Part shown: positions 25,238 to 35,401 of the stretch, one piece after another | How the letters are laid out: every line of letters starts with the position of its first letter | Numbering within the stretch: the stretch's first letter is position 1 | Assembly: GCF_027497355.1 (NCBI RefSeq) | Contig: NZ_CP114909.1 | Span: 5,843,501 to 5,907,500 of the forward strand | From: Micromonospora sp. WMMA1947 | Lineage (GTDB): Bacteria; Actinomycetota; Actinomycetes; Mycobacteriales; Micromonosporaceae | Direction of reading: 5' to 3' | Length of the DNA: 64,000 nt | Notes under the pieces: generated by a model | Database searches by the model: none | Seen by the model: only the letters and a program-made list of their open reading frames with translations | Told to the model about the DNA's origin: nothing | Made by a program: the position numbers and the translations under genes

Positions 25238-26419
25238 GTGAGCGCCTCGGACCCGATCAAGAAGATCACCCTTCGCAGCGGCAAGACCCGCTACCGCTTC
25301 GTCATCGACGTCGGGCGCAAGCCGGACGGACGTCGGGACCAGCGGACCTACACCTTCGACACCAGAAAGGAGGCTAAGGCGGAGTACGCGCGGATCAAGC
25401 ACGAGACCGACCGAGGCACGTACGTCAAGCCCGGCAAGATCACCGTCGACGAGTTCCTCGACGAGTGGTTGACGTCGGCCACCCGCGATGTCGAGAAGGC
25501 CACCGCGGCGAACTACCGCGACGCACTCCTCCCGGTCCGGGCCCGTCTCGGTGGTAAGCCGCTCCAGGACATCACCGAGGCCGACATCGAGGCGCTGATC
25601 GACTGGATGTTGACGGAGGGCCGGCGCCGCGGCGGCAAGCCGGGAACGGGGCTGGGTGTCCGGTCGGTGCGTCTGACTCTCGGCCGGCTCCGGACGGCAC
25701 TGAACGTCGCGGTTCGCCGCCAGCTCGTGGTGCGGAACGTCGCAGCGTTCGTGGCTATCCCGAGGGCAGCGGCGAAGGCTGCCATTGAGGCGCGGGCGGA
25801 GCGCAAGCCCTGGACCCAGGAGGAGGTGAAGGCGTTCCTGACCGGCATCACCGCCGAACGCCTCTACGCCCCCTGCCTGCTGTCGCTGATGGGCCTGCGG
25901 CCCGCTGAGGCATGTGGCCTCCGCTGGTCCGATGTCGACTTCGAGGCCGGCACGATCGCGGCCGGGGAGAACACGCGGACGCTCGTCGATGGCGAGGTCG
26001 AGGAGAAGGAGGCCAAGTCGGCGGCCGGCAAACGCGGCCTGCCGATGCCGGCGACGGTCGCCAAGGCGCTGAAGGCGTTCCAGACCCAGCAGAAGAAGGA
26101 ACGACTGAAGGCGGGCGACGTCTACGTCGACAGCGGATATGTCCTGGTCGACGAACTCGGCCAACCGCAGCGCACCGACTGGCTTCGCCGCCGGCTGTAT
26201 GAGCTGATGGCTAAGGTCGGAGTCCGTAGGGTCCGACCTTACGACGCCCGGCACGCCTGCCTGACCTACCTCGCTGGCGCCGGAGTACCGGACGTCGTGC
26301 TGGCGGCCTGGGCCGGTCACGCGGACGGCGGCACGCTGGCCAAGCGGGTCTACGTCCACCCGGACAGCAGCCACCTCAAGGTGGCGGCCGAGCACCTCGA
26401 ATCGGGCCTGTTCGGCTGA
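25238..26419 (+). CDS. Tyrosine integrase of the ICE
   Basis: From the GTG at 25238 (GAAGGA 11 bases upstream) the protein has 393 residues. An N-terminal arm-binding region, a SAM-like core-binding domain (about 65-170) and a catalytic domain (about 190-390) are visible. Catalytic residues are Arg221 (GLRPAEACGL), Arg338 (YDARHACLTYL), His361 (WAGH) and the nucleophile Tyr372 (KRVYVHP). The position usually held by His before Arg338 is Tyr335. The gene stops 114 bases from the 3' end of tRNA-Pro, so that tRNA is the likely integration target. It drives site-specific integration and, with the Xis-like protein, excision. Confidence 0.93.
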   Translation: MSASDPIKKITLRSGKTRYRFVIDVGRKPDGRRDQRTYTFDTRKEAKAEYARIKHETDRGTYVKPGKITVDEFLDEWLTSATRDVEKATAANYRDALLPVRARLGGKPLQDITEADIEALIDWMLTEGRRRGGKPGTGLGVRSVRLTLGRLRTALNVAVRRQLVVRNVAAFVAIPRAAAKAAIEARAERKPWTQEEVKAFLTGITAERLYAPCLLSLMGLRPAEACGLRWSDVDFEAGTIAAGENTRTLVDGEVEEKEAKSAAGKRGLPMPATVAKALKAFQTQQKKERLKAGDVYVDSGYVLVDELGQPQRTDWLRRRLYELMAKVGVRRVRPYDARHACLTYLAGAGVPDVVLAAWAGHADGGTLAKRVYVHPDSSHLKVAAEHLESGLFG

Positions 26420-26533
26420 CTCCCGTGACACGAAACTCGGCAGTACGCGCGTACGTGATGAATTGTGAGACGGAACAGCAAGAAGGCCTCGACCCACCGA
26501 AGTGAATCAAGGCCCTGACCTGCTGTTTTACTG

Positions 26534-26607
<74 letters not shown>

Positions 26608-26762
26608 ATGCCCCCGCCAGGTCTCCCCCGCGGCAGCCGGTACAGCTTAGCGCAGGATCTTCGTACCGTGCGCAGAGGCCCCTCCCGCGCCGCACGCCAC
26701 ACCCCCTAGAGCGTCCTAGGAGGGTGGGCGCGACAACGACAGGGCGGCCAGCAGGGAGCGGG

Positions 26763-28172
26763 TCAGCCGTGGGCCTTGCCCCGGCCGCCGGGGCCCAGCT
26801 TCTTGCGCGGGCGTACCGAGATCTCGATCGGGCTGCCCTCGAAGCCGAACTCCTCGCGGAGCTTGCGCTCGACGAAGCGCTGGTAGCCGGCGTCCAGCGG
26901 ACCGGTGGTGAACAGCACGAAGCGCGGCGGGGCCGCCCCGGCCTGCGTGGCGAACAGGATGCGTGGTGCGCGTCCGCCGCGTACCGGGTGCGGGGTGGCC
27001 TGGACCAGCGCGGTGAGCCACTGGTTGAGCTGCGCGGTGGGGATGCGCGTCTCCCAGCTGGCGAGCGCCTTGCGCAGCGCGGGTGCGAGCTTGTCGACGG
27101 CGCGGCCGGTCTTCGCGGACAGGTTCAGCCGGATCGCCCAGGGGATGCGGCGCAGTTCCCGGTCGATTTCCTTGTCCAGGTAGTAGCGGCGGTCGCCGTC
27201 GACCAGGTCCCACTTGTTGAACGCGATGACCAGCGCCCGGCCCGACTCGACGACCATGGTGAGGATCCGCTGGTCCTGCTCGCTGATCACCTCGCTGGAG
27301 TCGAGCAGCACCACGGCGACCTCGGCCGCCTCGATCGCCGAGGCGGTACGAAGGCTGGCGTAGTACTCGGTGCCGCTGGCCTTGCCGACCCGCTTGCGCA
27401 GGCCGGCGGTGTCGACCAGCTGCCAGGTCTCGCCGCCGATCTCGACCAGGCTGTCGACCGGGTCGACTGTGGTGCCGGCGACCGAGTCGACCACTGCCCG
27501 CTCCTCGCCGGAGAACCGGTTGAGCAGGCTGGACTTGCCCACGTTGGGGCGGCCGACCAGTGCGACCCGGCGCGGGCCGCGCGGCCGGTTCTCCACGATC
27601 TTCGGCGCCTCGGGCAGCGCGTCCATGATGGCGTCGAGCAGGTCGCCGGAGCCGCGGCCGTGCAACGCCGAGACCGGGAACGGCTCACCGAGGCCGAGCG
27701 ACCACAGCGAGGTGGCCTCCATCTCGATGGTGGTGTTGTCGGCCTTGTTCGCGATGAGGATGACCGGCTTGGCGCTGCGGCGCAGCATCTTCACCGCTGC
27801 TTCGTCCACGTCGGTGGCGCCGACCATGGCGTCCACCACGAACAGCACCACGTCGGCGGTGCCCACCGCGATCTCGGCCTGGGCGGCGATGGCCGCTGCC
27901 CGGTCCTTGGCGTCGGGCTCCCAGCCGCCGGTGTCCACCACGGTGAACGACCGGCCGTTCCACTGCGCGTCGTAGGGCACGCGGTCCCGGGTCACGCCGG
28001 GGATGTCCTCCACGACCGCTTGGCGGCGGCCGATGATGCGGTTGACCAGCGTGGACTTGCCGACGTTGGGGCGGCCGACCACTGCCACCACCGGCTGCGG
28101 ACCGGCCGGCTCACCGGAGTCGACCTCCGGCTCGCGCAGCTCCACCCAGCCACCGAAATCGTCGTCACTCAT
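26763..28172 (-). CDS. der: Ribosome biogenesis GTPase Der (EngA)
   Basis: Two tandem GTPase domains are visible: [10 protein letters not shown] with DTGGW in the first, and [19 protein letters not shown] and NKWD in the second. A KH-like C-terminal domain and a basic tail ([13 protein letters not shown]) follow. I prefer the ATG at 28172 (469 residues); a GTG at 28229 would add 19 residues and overlap cmk. Der acts in 50S subunit maturation. It is last in a leftward cluster with cmk, the usual actinobacterial order. The tRNA-Pro with the inserted element lies 155 bases beyond its stop. Confidence 0.95.
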   Translation of the reverse strand: MSDDDFGGWVELREPEVDSGEPAGPQPVVAVVGRPNVGKSTLVNRIIGRRQAVVEDIPGVTRDRVPYDAQWNGRSFTVVDTGGWEPDAKDRAAAIAAQAEIAVGTADVVLFVVDAMVGATDVDEAAVKMLRRSAKPVILIANKADNTTIEMEATSLWSLGLGEPFPVSALHGRGSGDLLDAIMDALPEAPKIVENRPRGPRRVALVGRPNVGKSSLLNRFSGEERAVVDSVAGTTVDPVDSLVEIGGETWQLVDTAGLRKRVGKASGTEYYASLRTASAIEAAEVAVVLLDSSEVISEQDQRILTMVVESGRALVIAFNKWDLVDGDRRYYLDKEIDRELRRIPWAIRLNLSAKTGRAVDKLAPALRKALASWETRIPTAQLNQWLTALVQATPHPVRGGRAPRILFATQAGAAPPRFVLFTTGPLDAGYQRFVERKLREEFGFEGSPIEISVRPRKKLGPGGRGKAHG

Positions 28173-28218
28173 GCCGAGCCGCCCTTCGTTCGCGTCTGCG
28201 GCACCTGCGAAAACCCGC

Positions 28219-28899
28219 TCACGCGACACCCCGCTCCGTGAGCATCTCCCGCAGTCGGGCCACGACCTCGTCGATGCCCAGCTCGGTGGTGTCCAGCACC
28301 ACCGCGTCGGGGGCCTGCTGCAGCGGGTTGACCTTGCGGGTCGAGTCGAGGCGGTCCCGGCGGGCCAGGTCGGCGGCGGTCGCCGCGACGTCGGCGGCGT
28401 CCTCGGCGCTGCGCCGCTTCGCGCGCGCCGCCTCGGAGGCGGTCAGGTACACCTTCAGGTCCGCGTCCGGCGCGACCACCGTGCCGATGTCCCGGCCTTC
28501 GACCACGATCCGGCCCGCGTCGGCGATCACCCGCCGCTGCCGGTCCACCAGCAGCTCGCGTACGGCGGCGACGGCGGCCACCGCGGAGACGGCTGCGGTC
28601 ACCTCGGAGCCGCGGATGGCGGTGGACACGTCGGTGCCGTCGACGGTCACGGCGTACCCCTGGGGGTCGGTGCCGATGCGGAGGTCGGCCTCGGCGGCGA
28701 CCTTCGCGACCGACTCGGCGTCGGTGAGTTCCACGCCGGAGCGCAGGACCGCCCAGGTCAGCGCCCGGTACATGGCGCCGGTGTCGAGATAACGGGCGCC
28801 GAGGCCCGTCGCCAGTCGCCGCGACACGGTGGACTTCCCCGAACCGGACGGCCCGTCCACAGCGACCACGCATCGCCCGGCCGGTACGTTTTCCTCCAC
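28219..28899 (-). CDS. cmk: Cytidylate kinase
   Basis: This 226-residue enzyme phosphorylates CMP and dCMP to the diphosphates. The P-loop [11 protein letters not shown] (from about residue 15), [10 protein letters not shown], the substrate-binding [10 protein letters not shown] and the lid RRDRLDSTR are all present. The start is a GTG at 28899 after GAGGA. Its stop lies 46 bases before the preferred der start. Length and motifs are normal for the family. Confidence 0.95.
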   Translation of the reverse strand: MEENVPAGRCVVAVDGPSGSGKSTVSRRLATGLGARYLDTGAMYRALTWAVLRSGVELTDAESVAKVAAEADLRIGTDPQGYAVTVDGTDVSTAIRGSEVTAAVSAVAAVAAVRELLVDRQRRVIADAGRIVVEGRDIGTVVAPDADLKVYLTASEAARAKRRSAEDAADVAATAADLARRDRLDSTRKVNPLQQAPDAVVLDTTELGIDEVVARLREMLTERGVA

Positions 28900-29072
28900 C
28901 GTTGTCCTCCTCAGCCCGTACCTCGCAGGTCGCCCGGTGTGTCCGGCGCCGTTGAGCGGATGGTTCTGTCGTCAATCATGCCCGCGCCGCGCGGGCGTCC
29001 CGCCGGGCCGGCGTGTGCCGGGCCCGCGGACCGCGTCGAAGCCTACCGGGAGCCGTACCCCGATCGTCGGGG

Positions 29073-29843
29073 TCAGTCACCCACCGTCTTGAACAGGGCG
29101 GCGACCTCCGCGTTGGTGAGCCGCCGCATCCGCCCGGTGCGCAGGTCGCCGAGCTTGATCGGACCGATCGAGGTACGGATCAGACGGCTCACCGGGTGTC
29201 CCACCTCGGCCATCAGGCGCCGGACGATGTGCTTGCGCCCCTCGTGCAGGGTCAGCTCCACCTGGGCGGTTTTGCCGAGCGTGTCGACCAGCTTGAACCC
29301 GTCGACCTTCACCGGCCCGTCCTCCAGCTCGACGCCGGCGGTCAGCCGCTTGCTCAGGTTGCGCGGGATCGGCCCGGCCACCTCGGCGAGGTAGGTCTTG
29401 AGGACCTCGTACGACGGGTGCATGAGCTTGTGGGCGAGGGTGCCGTCGTTGGTGAGCAGGAGCAGGCCCTCGCTGTCGGCGTCCAGCCGCCCGACGTGGT
29501 AGACCCGCTGCTCCAGCCGCGCGCCGATGAAGTCGGCGAGCTCGGTGCGGCCCTTCTCGTCGGCCATGGTGGTGACCACGCCGCGCGGCTTGTTCATCGC
29601 CACGTAGACCAGGCGGACGTCGGCCTGCAGCCGCTCCCCGTCGACGACGATCACGTCGCGGGCCGGGTCGGCCTTGTCGCCGAGCTGCGCCACCCGCCCG
29701 TTCACGGTGACCCGGCGCCGGAAGATCAGGTCTTCGCAGGCGCGCCGGGAACCCACCCCCGCGGCGGCGAGCACCTTCTGGAGGCGCTCGGCGCCCTCGT
29801 ACACGGGGGCGTCGGGCTTCGGGGCACGGTCATCGCGTCGCAT
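29073..29843 (-). CDS. rRNA pseudouridine synthase, RsuA/RluB type
   Basis: From the ATG at 29843 (GAAGAG seven bases upstream) the enzyme has 256 residues; a TTG two codons earlier is possible. An N-terminal S4 RNA-binding domain (LQKVLAAAGVGSRRACEDLI) precedes the catalytic domain with GRLDADSEGLLLLTNDG, whose first Asp is the catalytic residue of the RsuA family. It should modify 23S rRNA (RluB-like) given its position after scpB in this conserved cluster. The start overlaps the 3' end of scpB by 14 bases. Confidence 0.9.
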   Translation of the reverse strand: MRRDDRAPKPDAPVYEGAERLQKVLAAAGVGSRRACEDLIFRRRVTVNGRVAQLGDKADPARDVIVVDGERLQADVRLVYVAMNKPRGVVTTMADEKGRTELADFIGARLEQRVYHVGRLDADSEGLLLLTNDGTLAHKLMHPSYEVLKTYLAEVAGPIPRNLSKRLTAGVELEDGPVKVDGFKLVDTLGKTAQVELTLHEGRKHIVRRLMAEVGHPVSRLIRTSIGPIKLGDLRTGRMRRLTNAEVAALFKTVGD

Positions 29844-30837
29844 CGGCAAGCTCTTCTACGTCGTCGGGAAGGAACGGGGCGAGCGGCGGCAGGTCGTCCA
29901 CCGAGTTCAGCCCCAGCTTCTCCAGGAACATGGTGGTGGTCCGGTAGAGGTAGGCCCCGCTGTCCGCTTCGGTGCCGCACTCCTCGACCAGGCCGCGACC
30001 CACCAGGGTACGGAGCACCCCGTCGCAGTTGACACCCCGGATGGCCGAGATGCGCGAACGGGTCACCGGCTGCCGGTAGGCGACCACCGCGAGGGTCTCC
30101 AGCGCGGCCTGGGTCAGCCGCACGGACTGCCCGTCCAGTACGAACCGCTCCACGTACGTCGCGTATTCCGGCCGGGTGTAGAGACGCCAGCCACCCGCCG
30201 CCCGGCGCAGGTCGAACCCGTGCCCGGCCGCGGTGTATCCGGCGGCGATCTCGTCGAGCATCGCGCCGACCCGCTCCGGGGCCTGTTCGAGGACCTCGGC
30301 CAGGACCATCTCGCTGACCGGCTGGTCCACCACGAGCAGGATGGCCTCCAGGGCGCCGCGCAGCTCCGCGTCGTCCAGGACCGGCGCGGGCGGCGGTTCC
30401 GGCGCGGCTCGCCGCCGTCCCCGCTTCGGGGGTACGCCGTCAGCCCCCGCTCCCCCGCTCACCCGGTCCCCCGGTTCCTGCGCAACCGCGTCGCCGTCCC
30501 GCCGGCCGTCGCCGCCGGCCCCGCTCTCCCCCGAGATCTTGGTACGGTCCCGCCCTCCGGAGGGCGCTCCCGTACCAAGATCCGCCCCGGCCGCTGCGAT
30601 CTTGGGAGGAACGGGCCCCTCCGAGGGCCCTTCGCTTCCAAGATCCGCCGAGGAATCCGGTGTCGCGTCGAGATCCGCTTCCCGGGAGTCGGCGGTGTCC
30701 GGGGTCTCGGGTTCGGGCTGCTCGGCGGCCGTGTCGGAGTCGTCCGGGGCGGGCCTGGGTGGGGCGGGGCGCTCCCACGGGGGCACCCATGCGGCGGCCT
30801 GGTCGGCCAGGGAGTCGCGGCGTTCCTCGTCGCTCAT
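29830..30837 (-). CDS. scpB: Segregation and condensation protein B, with unusual N-terminal insert
   Basis: The ATG at 30837 begins four bases after the scpA stop and gives 335 residues. The C-terminal 190 residues or so are the double winged-helix ScpB domain (LRGALEAILLVVDQPVSEMV; QTLAVVAYRQPVTRSRI). The N-terminal 150 are Pro/Gly/Ser/Asp-rich and low in complexity, much longer than in typical ScpB proteins. They contain two repeats encoded by palindromic DNA elements (30535-30582 and 30598-30645) that keep the frame open. ScpB works with ScpA and SMC in chromosome condensation and segregation. Function should rest in the intact C-terminus. Confidence 0.92.
   Translation of the reverse strand: MSDEERRDSLADQAAAWVPPWERPAPPRPAPDDSDTAAEQPEPETPDTADSREADLDATPDSSADLGSEGPSEGPVPPKIAAAGADLGTGAPSGGRDRTKISGESGAGGDGRRDGDAVAQEPGDRVSGGAGADGVPPKRGRRRAAPEPPPAPVLDDAELRGALEAILLVVDQPVSEMVLAEVLEQAPERVGAMLDEIAAGYTAAGHGFDLRRAAGGWRLYTRPEYATYVERFVLDGQSVRLTQAALETLAVVAYRQPVTRSRISAIRGVNCDGVLRTLVGRGLVEECGTEADSGAYLYRTTTMFLEKLGLNSVDDLPPLAPFLPDDVEELADATR
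30535..30582. repeat. Palindromic element 1 inside scpB
   Basis: A 48-base palindrome with perfect 13-base outer arms GATCTTGGTACGG and CCGTACCAAGATC. An inner palindrome GCCCTCC/GGAGGGC sits at 30552-30565. It lies within the scpB reading frame and adds 16 codons without a stop. Confidence 0.75.
30598..30645. repeat. Palindromic element 2 inside scpB
   Basis: A second 48-base element of the same design, 15 bases after the first. Outer arms are GATCTTGG (30598-30605) and CCAAGATC (30638-30645), with an inner GGGCCC/GGGCCC palindrome. Same length and end sequence as element 1 but diverged inside, suggesting a family of short mobile palindromes. Confidence 0.72.
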
Positions 30838-30841
30838 CCGT

Positions 30842-31852
30842 TCACTCCTGCGTCGGTGCGGGTTCGTCCGCCGCCTCGGCGGGCACGGCGGCGTCGGATG
30901 CGTCGGCATCGCTCGGCGCGGCGGCGTCCGCGACGGGGGTGGACGTGGTCGTCGGTTCGGGGCTGCCGGCGTACTCGTCGACTGTCAGCTCGGCCTCGCC
31001 GTCGACCGGGCCGGTCCAGCGGACGGTCAGTTCCTCGAGCGCCTGCTCCTGCACGAAGGCGACGAGGCCCTGCCGGTACAGCTCCAGCAGCGCCAGGAAC
31101 CGGGCCACCACCTCGAGCGTCATCTCGCAGTCGGCGCAGAGCAGCGAGAACGTGGCGACCCCGGCGCGGCGCAGCCGGTCGGCGATGATGCCGGCGTGTT
31201 CCCGGACGCTGACCCGGACCATGTGCACGTGCGCGATGGACACCTCGGGCACCGGCTTCGGGCTCATCGCCTTGACCGCGAGCGCGCGCAGCCGCTCCGG
31301 GCCGATGCCGAGCACCAGGTCGGGCAGCGCCTCGGCGTACCGCGGTTCGAGGGTGACCGCCCGCGGGTAGCGCCGGCCGCCGACCGCCTCCAGCTCGGCG
31401 ATGTGCGCGGCGGCCTCCTTGTACGCCTTGTACTGCAGCAGCCGCGCGAACAGCAGATCCCGCGCCTCCAGTAGCGCCAGATCCTCCTCGTCCTCGACCT
31501 CGGCCGAGGGCAGCAGCCGGGCCGCCTTCAGGTCGAGCAGGGTGGCGGCGACGAGCAGGAACTCGCTGGTCTCGTCCAGGTCCCACTGGTCGCCCATGGC
31601 GCGCAGGTACGCGATGAACTCGTCGGTGACCTTGTGCAGCGCGACCTCGGTGACGTCCAGCTTGTGCTTGCTGATCAGCTGGAGCAGCAGGTCGAACGGG
31701 CCGGTGAAGTTGTCCAGCCGGACCGTGAAGCCACTCGTCTGTTCGCCGGTGCCCGGGTCGGCGGGCACCACACCGTCGACCTCGGCGGCCAGCTCCGCGG
31801 CGACGGCGGGGTCGCCGGGGCCGTGCGGCGGGTCGAGGGGCGGTGCGGTCAC
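30842..31852 (-). CDS. scpA: Segregation and condensation protein A
   Basis: From the GTG at 31852 the protein has 336 residues. FTVRLDNFTGPFDLLLQLI marks the start of the ScpA (kleisin) domain, followed by LVAATLLDLKAARLLP. The C-terminal winged-helix end (TVRWTGPVDGEAELTV) is followed by an acidic Ala/Pro-rich tail. ScpA bridges the SMC heads with ScpB, encoded four bases downstream. The parA-scpA-scpB order is standard in actinobacteria. The start could be a few codons upstream, as no strong ribosome site marks it. Confidence 0.93.
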   Translation of the reverse strand: MTAPPLDPPHGPGDPAVAAELAAEVDGVVPADPGTGEQTSGFTVRLDNFTGPFDLLLQLISKHKLDVTEVALHKVTDEFIAYLRAMGDQWDLDETSEFLLVAATLLDLKAARLLPSAEVEDEEDLALLEARDLLFARLLQYKAYKEAAAHIAELEAVGGRRYPRAVTLEPRYAEALPDLVLGIGPERLRALAVKAMSPKPVPEVSIAHVHMVRVSVREHAGIIADRLRRAGVATFSLLCADCEMTLEVVARFLALLELYRQGLVAFVQEQALEELTVRWTGPVDGEAELTVDEYAGSPEPTTTSTPVADAAAPSDADASDAAVPAEAADEPAPTQE

Positions 31853-31893
31853 CGGGAAACCGTAGACGACGCGGCGGGCGGCCGGCGTGCGCC

Positions 31894-32817
31894 CTACCGG
31901 TCCGCCTGGGCGGCGATGACCTCCCGCGCGAGCTGCCGGTAGTTGCGCGCGCCGGAGGAGGCCGGGTCGAGGGTGGTGATCGGGGCACCGGCCACCGTGG
32001 ACTCGGGGAACTTCACCGTCTTGGTGATGACGGTCTGGTAGACCTTGTCGCCGAACGCCTCGACCACGCGTTGCAGCACCTGGCGGCAGTGGGTGGTGCG
32101 GCTGTCGTACATGGTGGCGAGGATGCCTTCGAGTTCCAGGTCGAAGTTGAGCCGTTCCCGCACCTTGTCGATGGTGTCCAGCAGCAGCGCGACACCGCGC
32201 AGGCTGAAGAACTCGCACTCCAGCGGGATGAGTACGCCGTGCGCGACGGTCAGCGCGTTGATCGCCAGCAGGCCCAGCGAGGGCTGGCAATCGATCAGGA
32301 TGAAGTCGTACTCCTTGCGGATGGTGCGCAGCACCCGCGCCAGGGCCATCTCCCGGGCGACCTCGTTGACGAGCTGGATCTCGGCGGCGGAGAGGTCGAT
32401 GTTGGCGGGCAGCAGGTGCAGCCCGGCCACGTCGGTCTTGATGAGGACGTCCTCGGCGGTGACGTCGTCCTGCATCAGCAGGTTGTAGACCGACAGGTCC
32501 AGGTTGTGCGGGTTGACGCCCAGGCCGACGGAGAGGGCACCCTGCGGGTCGAAGTCGACGAGCAGCACCTTGCGGCCGTACTCGGCCAGCGCCGCACCCA
32601 GGTTGATGGTCGTCGTGGTCTTGCCGACGCCACCCTTCTGGTTGGCCATCGCGATGATCCGCGCGGGGCCGTGCCGGTCGGTCGGCATGGGTTCCGGGAT
32701 CGGCTTGCGCATGGTGTACGCGGCCGGGTCGGCGGGGCCCAGATCGGCGCCGAGCGTCGCCTGCTGCTCACGGAGCTCCGACGTCCAGGTCTCGGCACGG
32801 TCACCGTTTCCTGCCAT
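31894..32817 (-). CDS. ParA/Soj family partition ATPase
   Basis: The ATG at 32817 is preceded by GGGAGGGGG and GAGGAC motifs and gives 307 residues. An N-terminal extension of about 45 residues leads to the deviant Walker A KGGVGKTTT (in ANQKGGVGKTTTTINLG), then LLVDFDPQGALS and ILIDCQPSLG. It is a ParA-type ATPase that dimerises with ATP and binds DNA. The gene lies directly upstream of scpA and not beside parB, so it is the ScpAB-linked paralogue more than the origin-proximal ParA. It should assist chromosome organisation. Confidence 0.93.
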   Translation of the reverse strand: MAGNGDRAETWTSELREQQATLGADLGPADPAAYTMRKPIPEPMPTDRHGPARIIAMANQKGGVGKTTTTINLGAALAEYGRKVLLVDFDPQGALSVGLGVNPHNLDLSVYNLLMQDDVTAEDVLIKTDVAGLHLLPANIDLSAAEIQLVNEVAREMALARVLRTIRKEYDFILIDCQPSLGLLAINALTVAHGVLIPLECEFFSLRGVALLLDTIDKVRERLNFDLELEGILATMYDSRTTHCRQVLQRVVEAFGDKVYQTVITKTVKFPESTVAGAPITTLDPASSGARNYRQLAREVIAAQADR

Positions 32818-33011
32818 GTCCTCGTTGCCCCCTCCCGACGACCACCCGGCGTCGGAGCCGTCCGACGTCCCTCGCGGCGCCGCTGCGCACCTCCGGTCCG
32901 TCGCACCTGGAGGCCCGCGCCGATGCCGACTGTACGCCACCGGCCAGCAGCGCGTTCGGTAGCGGGTCGGCGTGTCGGCCGCCCGTCAGCCGGGCCTCAC
33001 GACGCCGGCGC

Positions 33012-33983
33012 TCAGCGAGCCCGGGGGTGGGCGGTCGCGTACACCTCGCGCAGCCGCTCCACCGTCACCAGTGTGTAGACCTGGGTCGTGGTCACCGAGG
33101 CGTGGCCCAGGAGTTCCTGCACCACGCGCACGTCCGCGCCGCCGTCGAGCAGGTGGGTGGCATACGAGTGGCGCAGCGTGTGCGGGGAGACCGCGTCGGG
33201 TCCGTCGACCGGCAGGCCGGCCCGGGCGGCGGCGGTGCGCAGCACGACCCAGGCGCCCTGCCGGGTGAGCGGGCCGCCGCGCGCGTTGACGAACACCGCG
33301 TGGGTGCCGCGTCCGGCGGCGAGCAGCGCCGGGCGGCCCCGGACCAGCCAGGCGCGCAGCGCGTCGGCCGCGTACCCGCCGACCGGGACCAGCCGGGTGC
33401 GGCCGCCCTTGCCGCGCAGCAGCACGGTGCCGGCGTCCAGGTCGAGGTCGTCGACCGCCGCGCCGACCGCCTCGGAGATGCGCGCGCCGGTGCCGTACAG
33501 GAATTCCAGCAGCGCCCGGTCGCGCAGCGCGCGGGCGGCGGCGTCGCCGGTGGCGCCGGGCAGGCCGGCGGCGGCCAGCAGCCGCAGGACCGCGTCGACG
33601 GGCAGCGCCCGGGGCAACCGGCGCGGCGGCGCGGGCGGGCGGACGTCACGGCTGGGGTCGGCGCCCGTGAGTCCCTCGCGCAGCGCGAAACGGTGCAGGC
33701 CGCGTACCGCGCTGGCCGCGCGGGCGGCGGAGGAGACGGCGAGCGGCGGGTGGTCGTCGTCGCCCGCGCGCAGCCGGGCCAGGTGGGCCTCGACCTGCGC
33801 GGGCCCGGCCGCGGCCAGGTCGTCCACCCCGGCCGCGGCCAGGGTGGCGAGATAGCGGTCCAGGTCGCGGCGGTACGAGGCGAGCGTGTTCGCGGACAGG
33901 CCGCGTTCGACGGTGAGGTGGTCCAGGTAGGTCCGGACCGCACGGCGCAGGGCCGGCGCGGGTTCCGCGCCGGCCGCGCGCAC
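33012..33983 (-). CDS. xerD: Site-specific tyrosine recombinase XerD
   Basis: A GTG at 33983, twelve bases after the ald stop, gives 323 residues. The N-terminal SAM-like domain ([20 protein letters not shown]) and the catalytic domain with Arg in [37 protein letters not shown] are complete. XerD resolves chromosome dimers at dif with XerC during division. Its place beside segregation genes fits. The longer frame upstream runs antisense-free through ald in another frame and is not real. Confidence 0.92.
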   Translation of the reverse strand: MRAAGAEPAPALRRAVRTYLDHLTVERGLSANTLASYRRDLDRYLATLAAAGVDDLAAAGPAQVEAHLARLRAGDDDHPPLAVSSAARAASAVRGLHRFALREGLTGADPSRDVRPPAPPRRLPRALPVDAVLRLLAAAGLPGATGDAAARALRDRALLEFLYGTGARISEAVGAAVDDLDLDAGTVLLRGKGGRTRLVPVGGYAADALRAWLVRGRPALLAAGRGTHAVFVNARGGPLTRQGAWVVLRTAAARAGLPVDGPDAVSPHTLRHSYATHLLDGGADVRVVQELLGHASVTTTQVYTLVTVERLREVYATAHPRAR

Positions 33984-33994
33984 GGCGGCGTCGG

Positions 33995-35110
33995 TCAGCT
34001 CAGCACCTCGTCCAGCGGCAGCACGTCCATGCCGTGCGCCTCGGCGACCGGGCCGTAGACGACCTTGCCGGCGTGGGTGTTCAGGCCCAGCGCCAGCGCC
34101 GGGTCGTTGCGCAGCGCCTGCTGCCAGCCCTGGTTGGCGAGTTCGAGGGCGTACGGCAGGGTGACGTTCGTCAGCGCGTAGGTGCTGGTGTTCGGCACCG
34201 CGCCGGGCATGTTCGCCACGCAGTAGAAGATCGAGTCGTGCACCTTGTAGGTCGGGTCGGCGTGCGTGGTCGGGCGCGAGTCCTCGAAGCAGCCGCCCTG
34301 GTCGATGGCGATGTCGACGAGCACGCTGCCCGGCTTCATCCGGGAGACCAGTTCGTTGGAGATGAGCTTCGGGGCCTTCGCGCCGGGCACCAGCACCGCG
34401 CCGATGACCAGGTCCGCGTCGAGGACGGCCCGCTCGATCTCGTACGCGTTCGAGGCGACGGTCTGCAGGTGACCGCGGTAGATGGCGTCGGCCTGGCGCA
34501 GCCGGGCCACGTTCTTGTCCAGCAGCAGCACCTCGGACTGCAGGCCCAGCGCGATGGCGGCGGCGTTGAGGCCGGACACGCCCGCGCCGATGACCACGGT
34601 CTTCGCGGCGTAGACGCCGGAGACGCCGCCGGGCAGCACGCCGCGCCCGCCGCCGGTGCGCATCATGTAGAAGGCGCCCACCTGCGGGGCGAGCCGGCCA
34701 GCCACCTCGGACATCGGGGCGAGCAGCGGCAGCGACCGGTCGGGCAGCTCGACGGTCTCGTACGCGATGCCGGTGACCTTGCGGTCGACGAGCGCGTCGG
34801 TGCACTCGCGGGAGGCGGCCAGGTGCAGGTAGGTGAAGAGCACCTGCCCCTCGCGCATCCGGTGGTACTCCTCGGCGATCGGCTCCTTGACCTTGAGGAC
34901 CAGCTCGGCGGTGTCCCACACCTCGTCGGCGGTGGCCAGGATCTTCGCGCCGGCGGCGGCGAACTCGTCGTCGGTGATGCTGGAACCGACTCCGGCGCCG
35001 GCCTCCACGAAGACCTCGTGGCCGTGGCGGGTGAACTCGTTGACGCCCGCGGGCGTGATCGCCACCCGGTACTCGTGGTTCTTGACCTCGCGGGGGATTC
35101 CGACCTTCAC
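33995..35110 (-). CDS. ald: Alanine dehydrogenase
   Basis: This 371-residue enzyme interconverts L-alanine and pyruvate with NAD. The N-terminus [20 protein letters not shown] is the family signature. Lys74 lies in LKVKEP, His96 in YLHLAAS, and the Rossmann glycine motif [12 protein letters not shown] starts near residue 172. Length is typical. It is transcribed leftward from a region of 291 bases shared with the divergent TM2 gene. A perfect 9-base inverted repeat (35159-35167 and 35174-35182) about 50 bases upstream of the start may be regulatory. Confidence 0.95.
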   Translation of the reverse strand: MKVGIPREVKNHEYRVAITPAGVNEFTRHGHEVFVEAGAGVGSSITDDEFAAAGAKILATADEVWDTAELVLKVKEPIAEEYHRMREGQVLFTYLHLAASRECTDALVDRKVTGIAYETVELPDRSLPLLAPMSEVAGRLAPQVGAFYMMRTGGGRGVLPGGVSGVYAAKTVVIGAGVSGLNAAAIALGLQSEVLLLDKNVARLRQADAIYRGHLQTVASNAYEIERAVLDADLVIGAVLVPGAKAPKLISNELVSRMKPGSVLVDIAIDQGGCFEDSRPTTHADPTYKVHDSIFYCVANMPGAVPNTSTYALTNVTLPYALELANQGWQQALRNDPALALGLNTHAGKVVYGPVAEAHGMDVLPLDEVLS

Positions 35111-35401
35111 GATGCAGACACCTTCCTCCGGGGCTGCTCACCCCCGACTGCGCGGCGCCGCGCCGGCTCCGTTGCCGGCGCGGTACACCGGTCCCGCCGG
35201 CGGCAGTCTAGAACCGTGGGAAGCCCACGGACGGCGACACTGTGACATCCGGTGCCCGCTGGTGCTGACGGTGTGTCAGGCATGCCGCAGGCTGGCCGGT
35301 GGAGACGCCATCAGCCGACAGGACAGAGTTCGGTAAATATCCTTCCACGACCGGGGTGCCGGGGCCGACAGGACGCGAGTGGATCACTATTGTGTCCGCT
35401 C

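Noticed and set aside
33012..35141. A 709-codon minus frame covering xerD and ald
   Set aside because: Its upstream two thirds is out of frame with ald, which is unmistakable; only the xerD part is real.
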